Below, piece by piece: positions 57,401-64,000 of a stretch of DNA of 64,000 nucleotides. The DNA lies in assembly GCA_025024175.1 (NCBI GenBank), contig QCXZ01000064.1, positions 3,720,001-3,784,000 of the forward strand. Reading direction: 5' to 3'. The stretch's first letter is position 1. Each line of letters begins with the position of its first letter. Made by a program: the position numbers and the translations under genes. Below the pieces are notes generated by a model that worked only from the letters and a program-made list of their open reading frames with translations, did not search any database and was not told where the DNA came from. This stretch comes from Rhyzopertha dominica. Lineage: Eukaryota > Arthropoda > Insecta > Coleoptera > Bostrichidae.

Positions 57401-60400
57401 TCTCTTCTTCTTTGTCAACAGGAGAACCATCAACTACTTCCTTTAGCCATTCTGGTTCCTAACAAGACAACTCCATATATGCAAAATTAAGTTTCTTTTA
57501 TTTTTTTACCATATTGTACAACCGTGGACTTTGAATGTGAAACGATCTGAGAGAGTTTTACGTAATAAAGCACCATCAAGAACTAAAGTATTGCGATGGA
57601 ACCAGAAAGGTTTTTTTCCTTTTAGGCCTTCTTAGATAGCTTTATTTTCAAAATCATGATGATACCTATATGGACTAATTAAATAACCTACAGGCATAGA
57701 ACAAATTGTAGCTAACATATTGTATAACAAAGTTACTAATGCAAACTTCAACTGTGACATTTAACAGCTTGATCACTGTCGGTGTCGCCACTGGGGTCAA
57801 ATACTGAAAATAGAAGTACCTCCTTTAGATGAATATGTGAATATATAAAGCAAAAAGATGTGATCAGCTAAAGAAATGAAAGTATTAACATAAGTAATAC
57901 CTTTCCTGTTGCTACTTATTATTTCAAACATATATAAACACTGCTAAAGTGTTTGCCCGAGCAGGAAAATGCCTGCAGTGCTACAGCCCGCTGGAAATAC
58001 AAAGGAAAACATACATTATGTAAATGGCTTTACTGGTTCCCAAAATATTCGCCTTTAACAACTCCATACATACTTGAATTCGCCGAACAGATGACTAGGT
58101 CATCATATGCGGACACATAGTTACTTTCAGCAGCAGGGCAAATAGTTTACTATAAAACTTAATCTTGTTAAGAATTGCATTAAAATGTTCCTACTTTCGT
58201 TAATTTAATTGAGGAATTTAAAAACATAAGAATTTTAAGGTTATTTAGCATTGCATTATACCTTAGCAATAAGAGAAAAAAATGTTGGAACAATATTTTT
58301 AGATAATTAATTGTATATTCTTTAATTTCCTAATGTAAATTTTATGGAAGAATTTTGAAATTTATTGGCATTTATTTTATAACGTGATGTCAATTATGTC
58401 CCCTAACTACTTCTATGGTACCCGTATTTTTATATCTGTACCTCAGAGGTCAGGTGTTGTTCATTATTAGAAATGGCCAAATATTTGAGATCGTAAGGCA
58501 TTACAAAAATTTAAACTTACTCCTCGTACTCTATGGATTTTAAAATTCACTTATGGAAATTTTTTTAATATTAAAGAGGACTAGGTACTGTTTACCTGAA
58601 AATATTTCATTCTATTTTGTAACAGTATTAGTTTTCAAGAATAAAAAAATACTTTGTTTTTATTCAGTAATCATATTTCAAAGTAACATTACTTATTTAC
58701 ATGTCAAGAGTCATCCCGTACTCTGTTTAGGTGGGTTAGGGCTAGGGTATTATAAAATGATTGAACGTTTTCGGAACCCAGGTAAGAAGGTTCTGAACGT
58801 ACTTGAACTTCTTTGTGGAAATTCGGAGTCGTATAGTTGGGCCAGTCTACCTATCTAACCCTTCTCTGACTGAGCGGGTCAACTAATCCCGCAATATAGT
58901 GACAGTGATGGACCATTATTAGCAAATTAGGAAAGACCTTAATTTATATGATGTGTGTAACTTATTAATGTGATTGCTACGGTTTTTTTCTTAGCAAACA
59001 CGCTTAAAGGAATAAAATAAAACAATTTTCAAGTTTTAATATAAATAACATGTATGTATGTACAGTAAAGTATGAAAATATTTACAAATTTACAAAAATA
59101 CGAACCTATATTTATACGTAATAACACAATATTAACATATATGTATGTACAATAAGGTATAAAAAATATTTATATATTTGGCGCGTATTTAAATGAAACA
59201 CTTTTCACAAATGTCAGCCTGTCTATGAGATTTTGTTTGTAGTTATTAATTTTGACTTCAAGATAATCTTGCTGTAATTTTACAGTACGCCTAACAACTT
59301 TTTGGAATTTGTTGGATGTGTTTATTTTAACATAAACTTCACTTTGAAAATTCAACAAACTATCAACAAATTGAAAAATATTTGGATGAGGCGAATAAAA
59401 ACTTTTATTAAATCTTGAATGAAATGACTCACACGCATTGGTTGTTCTGCAAGAGGAGGCAGATGAACTTGCCCAAATAATGGAGTAAATTTGGCATTTT
59501 CGCTGATGTAATTGTCCACTAAATAGTCGCAAAACTCTTGAAGTTTCGAATGTTTTGGCATGATTGGAATTAAATCTAATGCGAATGCGTCACCCACTTC
59601 ATCACAATCAAGAAACTGAAGTCCAAAACAATATCTTAACATTTTTTCAACTTCCGTGTGGTTTTTATAATCTTGTGACAATCCAAGCGAGTGAATTTTT
59701 CGATACCATGCCTGTGAAAGATGGAATCGGCATCCACTTACTCTAGCTTCCTCCCACGTATCCATAATAGCATTGTGGATTGCAGTTTCAAAATCAATCA
59801 CGACACTTATAGGATAAAATTGTAAGTCACTTACTTTCACTGCACTTCTGACACAACATATTCAAACATGTTTAATAAGTGGATTGCTTTTTAACCGGAA
59901 GCAAACAAAGTACCAATGGAACGTAATGTCCATTCTTGTATCCATGAATTGTAAAGGGTTGTGTAAAAAATTTCGGACAAAAATCAAATGTGCCGTCCAT
60001 ATACACAGTTTCAGTACAACATAAAAAGTAAAGATTGCTATAAGGAGCAAAAATGATGATACCTTGGTCTGCATTATTTGTCAAGACAAATGATTCTTCT
60101 TTATTGTCATAGGTGCCAAAGTGTTTACTGCTTCGAAAACGTCTTTTTGCTTTTTAGGTAGATTTGGAGTTAACTTCCTCCTGCACATCCATATATTATG
60201 TTCCATATCGTAAGTCGTTATGTTACTGCTTATGCCAGGGTCAGACCGAAGTTCCGTGTGCACTAATTTGGCAGGTTTTTCGTGTACATTTTCTAGAGCT
60301 TTCCTTTTCACACTGTTGTTGACAATCTGCCTGTGCAGGTTTATGTCTTCTTTGTGATTGTGAGATAATTCGGAGTCCAAGATCTCATTTCCAACCGACG

Positions 60401-61891
60401 TGTAGATTTTTGCGGGACATTTCGATGTTTTATTTGTACACCTCCAACGCACAGTTCCGTTTTTCAGCACGTTTGCGATGCAAAACTTGTAGTTATTCAC
60501 CACCAACAATTTTTTGCCTTTTTCACTTTGCATGAATACAATTTCCATTTCGCCGGTATGAATGTGCGCTAGAAATTTTAGTAAAACTGTTTAATTTGAC
60601 TTGCGTTTCAGAATTTATAAACTCATTTCAGCAGGTAACCACCCTCTTTAATAAATTATTTAGGACATTATGGACAAGTGTCCAATAATATTTTTACATT
60701 TTTCAAATAAGTCCCACCCATCTTAATTGTGTTTCGTGATATATTGGGTCCACAGGCACAAAATTTTGCGTTTAAATTACCTACTTTTTTTAAGTAGTAT
60801 CAGGTAGCAGGATCTGATAAGGATTCGTTATCGATAACTATCAGCGGGAGGTTCATAATCCACCGTCCGCATCCTTCTGGCCCAACTCAATGGCAGATTA
60901 AAGAGGGATAAAGTTTTTGGCTCAACTATAATGCGCCCGTGGAAACTGGTTTTTGACCATCTCTGATCACTTGCCTAATGCTTCCGTTGAAATCTACTTC
61001 TTCAAAGTCATCGTCAAAGTTGACCTTGTAAAAAAGTCTTCCAGCATGGGCAAAATATGCCAATAAAGCGTTGTTGCAGTAAGTTTTTAGGTTCTTTCTT
61101 TGCACTAGATCTGGGATGGTATAAGCTGAATAAGAGACAATCGTACGAAGGCATGATTTAGTCACCAGGTCAAACGTTCTGAATAGGACACCTTTTTGCA
61201 GACAGGTAGAACGGAAGTAAAATTGAGGCTGGTTGGCTATACGAGGAAAAAGACCATAAGCAAGGCGTTACAAGAAAGAAATAAGCAAGACTAACAAGTT
61301 GATTGTTTACAAAATAGTTTGCATGCCAACACTAAAATATTGGGGTAAGAACTTAGTGCTGAATAACAAACTGGAGCACACTGTAAACAGCAAAAATGAA
61401 GTATCTGAGAATAGAAGAAGGAGAACATTCGACAAGAGACAGCAAAATAATAACGGAATGAAGAAGACTAACAAAAACATACCACACAATAGTGGCTGTA
61501 CTACTGAAAAAGAGGAACCTAACAACCTAAAAAGTATAAACTTACATTTACGTCTTCAGGTCCGGAAACGAAGACATTTAAAGCATTTGCAATGTCCACC
61601 GTGCGAGGTGGTCTAGTGAACGGCTCCTCCAGTCTGCCACTCTGCATTTGCAGCACCAGATTCGACAGGTAAACATTCCTATCCCTCTTCCTTTCCACCG
61701 TTTTGCACGGTTCGCAGCAAAGCTTCTTCAGCCACGCCTGAAAAACACCGACAGCTGAAAGAAAACTCCCGCTCCTTTTGCCTTACGTAAGACCTGTGTT
61801 TGTCGAGGTCGTCGCGAAGTNAATGGAACGCGTTGTTAATGAAGTTGAGATAGAACAAGAAATCCTTGTCTAACTTGTTTTCTGCTTCCAT
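51490..61891 (-). CDS. DUF4485-domain coiled-coil protein, CEP112-like N-terminus
   Basis: Nine exons join in frame: 61787-61891, 61546-61737, 57277-57458, 56868-57025, 54950-55119, 54659-54852, 52029-52158, 51791-51970 and 51490-51738, giving 519 residues. All introns are GT-AG and the phases agree at every join. Residues 1-99 resemble DUF4485 as found at the start of human CEP112: a helix (KDFLFYLNFINNAF), WLKKLC, then RDRNVYLSNLVLQMQSGRLE and EPFTRPP. The middle (residues 100-270) is unfamiliar, with RTYLATRTLPKGAGAFAYIA and RRKDPRERERVLAFY. From about residue 334 to the end it is a charged coiled coil. An apparent stop at the end of the 54659 exon is really a GTAAGC donor, supported by phase. 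The large intron 2 hosts a MULE relic. By analogy it is a centrosomal or ciliary structural protein; this is inference, and overall orthology to CEP112 is unproven. Confidence 0.85.
53790..54125 (-). pseudogene. Penelope-like element RT N-terminal fragment
   Basis: The minus strand reads NLLADKGSATVILNTFEYVD and KINNFFQDELIHLRIE from 54125 leftwards. ADKG.ATV followed by Y..K is the N-terminal block of PLE reverse transcriptases. Only about 110 residues remain, in an intron of the coiled-coil gene. Confidence 0.7.
54269..54436. repeat. Near-perfect 75 bp hairpin with 18 nt loop
   Basis: The arms 54269-54343 and 54362-54436 are inverted copies with three differences, two of which would still form G-U pairs in RNA read from the plus strand. 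The loop begins GGGTACTACTTCC. It lies in an intron of the coiled-coil gene. No terminal features of a known MITE family are evident outside the arms. Confidence 0.85.
55383..56077. mobile_element. 695 bp element with about 100 bp inverted ends carrying ribozyme-like cores
   Basis: The sequences GGCAAAATGGTTGGGCAATA near the left end and TATTGCCCAACCATTTTGCC near the right end are inverted copies, extending over roughly 100 bp each. Each arm carries CTGATGAAGGGTC, a small loop and GACTC, then GAAA (left arm, minus strand, 55442-55471) or AAAA (right arm, plus strand, 55979-56008). There is no coding capacity. It lies in an intron of the coiled-coil gene. Confidence 0.75.
57459..59169. other. 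Intron 2 of the coiled-coil gene, left part, nothing identified
   Basis: AT-rich DNA without coding support. Near 59038-59170 an imperfect tandem duplication (ATGTATGTAC followed by a TATGAAAATATTTAC-like stretch) occurs twice beside the end of the MULE relic. Confidence 0.4.
59170..60548 (-). pseudogene. FLYWCH zinc-finger / MULE-type transposase, frameshifted
   Basis: The first frame (60548-60081) starts MEIVFMQSEKGKKLLVVNNY with KFCIANVLKNGTVRWRC, CPAKIYT and HNH: a FLYWCH zinc finger. Further frames (59872-60084, 59352-59840 and 59170-59532) give VYMDGTFDFCPKFF, VVIDFETAIHNAI (catalytic Asp region), ARVSGCRFHLSQAWYRKI and CRTTNACESFHSRFNKSF, all typical of MULE transposases of this type. 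At least three frame breaks mean it is probably not functional. It lies on the same strand as its host gene, within intron 2. Confidence 0.83.
60926..61240 (-). pseudogene. Unrecognised open frame of about 105 codons
   Basis: The minus strand stays open from about 61240 to a stop at 60926: FRSTCLQKGVLFRTFDLV, YTIPDLVQRKNLKTYCNNAL, LAYFAHAGRLFYKVNF and an acidic DDDFEEVDF. It looks protein-like, with balanced composition and hydrophobic helices. It does not join the flanking exons of the coiled-coil gene, because it ends in a stop without a good donor. It could be a transposon or retroelement fragment, or a retroposed gene piece. I do not recognise it. Confidence 0.35.
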
Positions 61892-62585
61892 CCTGCTCGT
61901 TGAATTTTGAACTCGCGTGATAATCTGACGGAACTCAATAATATAACGATTGTCAAAAATAACTGCTATTTGAATGCTTGATTTGATAAGGTACTACTTT
62001 GTCCCGTTTTTTGTTGGGTGTCATTTAGCAACATAGCATTTGACTTTATAATAGTAATAGATGGCTTCATTCAATCCCACACAATGCATAATATAAGGAT
62101 AAATTTGTATGATAACGAATGCCCTACTCTAGTATATTTCCAGGTAGAAGTTCAGGGCATTTTTCTTTCCTTGAAGAACCACTGTTATTGTGAAAGCAAA
62201 CGAGTCATCCAACGCTGGGAATAGCGCATGACGAGTACCGATTTCGAGGGCTTGAAAAAGAAACCTACTTTTTGTGCTGCTAGAAAAAGGATCTACACCG
62301 TGTGGAGCTGATAAGGTCAGTACTTTCCGTATTTTTACTTATAACTTGATGAACACTAACGCGGACGCTTAGATAGAAGTTTTTGATCAACTGGATCACT
62401 ATAAATAAAAATCCACCGAATTCCGACTAGAAATTCTGACTTTAACTTCAGTATTTATGCCTCGTCGTCAAATCGTAGGTTCCTGCGCCAGGCTTGTTTT
62501 GCTTTCATTTGTTTTAAACTGAAGTTTGACATGTGATAAGGTGTAATTAGTGCAATAATAACGTGTTCATTGATAAAACTGAAAT
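61892..62585. other. Upstream region of the coiled-coil gene and Tc1 left flank
   Basis: The coiled-coil gene's promoter should lie just right of 61891; no TATA box is evident. The part nearer 62585 is presumably the 5' untranslated region and terminal repeat of the Tc1 element, but no inverted partner was recognised beyond 63610. Confidence 0.35.
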
Positions 62586-63610
62586 ATGGAGCGTCGACAT
62601 TTGACTAGGGATGAAATGTTGTGTGCTGTTGACATGTTAGAGGGGGGTTGTGCTCAAATTCAAGTTGCGATTGCATTTGCCACTTCAAAGAGCGTAATCT
62701 GTAGACTTTGGCGAAGGTACCAAGAAACAGGCGATGTGGCCGAAAGGCACACAGGTCCTAGACGCGTTACAGTACCACCCCAGGACCGGAACATTATTAT
62801 TGAGGCCAGGCGTCATCCAGAAACTACGGCAAGGGAGATTGTTTCTCGTCTCCAGAACTTAGATGGGGTCACAGTTTCAGACCAAACTGTCAGAAACCGT
62901 CTACGTGAAGCAGGTCTACACAGTCGTCGTCCAATTACAGTTCGTGCATTACGCAGGAGCAATCGCGACCGTCGTTTACAATGGGCTCAAGAACATGTGA
63001 ACTGGATTGAACCACAATGGGGTAATGTTCTCTTCACGCGGATGACTCTAGGTTTGGGTTCAGGCTAGATAGCGAAAGAGTAAGGATTTGGCGTGGAAAG
63101 GGTGAATTAGAGAGGATCAGGCACTTTCAGGAGGCCCATATGTACAGAGGAGGATCTGTCATGGTTTGGGGCAGTATCATTCTCCACCAAAAAACAGACC
63201 ACGTCTGCATCGATACAACAATGACTCAGGATCGATACATTGAGCAAGTTCTAAAACCTGTTGTTCAACCATTCGCATATGCTGCCGGGCCAGATTTACT
63301 GTATATGAATGACAATGCACGACCACATATTGGTCAGAGAGTAACTACCTGGTTGGCTGATGAACAGATTCGTGTTCTTCCATGGCCTTCTCAATCGCCA
63401 GACATGAATCCTATTGAGCATGTGTGGGACATGCTTCAAAGAAGGTTAACACCACTTATTCCGAATATCCATAACCGTCGTGATTTTGAAAATCTCTTGG
63501 GGGAGCAATTGAATTTGATTCCACAAGAAGCCATTGATCGATGCATTTTGAGCATGCCTAGGAGATGTCAGGCCATTATTAATTCTCGAGGTGCTAACAC
63601 AGTGTACTAG
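62586..63610 (+). pseudogene. Tc1-family transposase (DD34E), single frameshift
   Basis: Two frames cover a full-length transposase of about 340 residues. The first is MERRHLTRDEMLCAVDMLEG with paired helix-turn-helix parts (SKSVICRLWRRYQETG; TVRNRLREAGLHSRRP). After one frame change near 63045 it continues DDSRFGFRLDSERVRIWRG, GGSVMVWGSI, LYMNDNARPHIGQRVTTWL and SQSPDMNPIEHVWDMLQRRL, to the stop at 63610. The second Asp and the Glu are 34 residues apart, the Tc1 signature. The frameshift falls beside the first catalytic Asp. Apart from it there are no stops, so this is the youngest DNA transposon copy here. Confidence 0.88.
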
Positions 63611-64000
63611 GCTCACTAAGATATTGAAGATAACTCTGTATTTTTGAATTTTGTTGTGTTCGTGTGTTGTAATTCATTATTATGAAATGTATCTTTCGGA
63701 AAATTTTAGTTAATTTGTATTTAATTACCAATAACATTTCTAATTCTTGTCTAATTTTTTATACAAGTTGCAGTTGCAAGTATTGTTAACATTAGAATAG
63801 GTCCAAATTTAATGAAAGCCCAGACCATTTTGAGCAGTGTAGTTTTACAGCGGTCTGTGCTTGAGTGTCGAAAATTAGGGCAAATGTTAAATACACCAGT
63901 AAGTTGTATTCGCAGAATATTTCTGGTGCCATAATAACTACACAAGAGTTGAGGATCAGGATAGACTATCGATACCATGTCAGGTCAGGGCCACGAGAAA
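63611..64000. other. Right edge, nothing firm
   Basis: Contains a 48 nt stretch (63851-63898) bounded by a TTTTACAG acceptor and a GTAAGT donor that stays open in all the needed codons. It could be a small exon of a gene continuing beyond the window, but there is no homology to support it. Confidence 0.3.

Noticed and set aside
63851..63898. A 48 nt exon bounded by AG and GTAAGT
   Set aside because: In frame but too short, without homology, and no neighbouring exon is visible before the window ends.

Overview
The window is animal nuclear DNA, most likely from a holometabolous insect and quite possibly a beetle. It is AT-rich and contains scattered N positions. Its genes have GT-AG introns from about 50 nt to several kb. 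Two proteins start with a ZAD (zinc-finger associated) domain, a family expanded in insects, and degraded transposons are dense. The species cannot be named from the sequence.

Five host genes can be reconstructed exon by exon. (1) The N-terminal three quarters of Cullin-1 (Cul1) lies on the minus strand at 274-7731; its C-terminal exons are beyond the left edge. (2) A DAZAP2-like (Prtb) gene lies on the plus strand at 8609-15326 and is divergent from Cul1 across an 877 bp shared promoter interval. (3) and (4) are two tandem minus-strand ZAD/C2H2 zinc-finger paralogues at 20125-25173 and 29842-36210. They share exon layout, one central pair of fingers and an unnamed C-terminal block. (5) A minus-strand gene of 9 coding exons at 51490-61891 encodes about 519 residues: an N-terminal DUF4485-like region resembling the start of CEP112, then a long coiled coil.

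Most of the rest is mobile DNA. Penelope-like retroelement (PLE) relics lie at 18.2-19.2, 40.1-41.5 and 53.8-54.1 kb. A Jockey-type LINE at 47.4-51.0 kb is split by an IS630/Tc1-type transposon at 48492-50720. Other relics are a mariner (44586-45786), a Tc1 element (62586-63610), a MULE-like FLYWCH transposase (59170-60548), two PIF/Harbinger derivatives with TTA target duplications, a 799 bp hAT-type element with an 8 bp target duplication, several TA-flanked Tc1/mariner MITEs, foldback elements and a tRNA-like SINE head. The 15 kb between the second ZAD gene and the coiled-coil gene (36.3-51.4 kb) is essentially a transposon graveyard.

The items most worth following up are these: a ribozyme-like core (CTGANGA, short stem, GAAA) carried inverted at both ends of two unrelated-looking elements and degenerately in a PLE tail; a PLE copy inverted at its 5' part with a palindromic junction; the unnamed domain shared by the two ZAD proteins; a 75 bp near-perfect hairpin in an intron; and twin in-frame splice donors in the DAZAP2 gene. 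Cullin-1 belongs to SCF ubiquitin ligases, the ZAD proteins are probable nuclear DNA-binding factors, and nothing in the layout suggests that the host genes act in one pathway.
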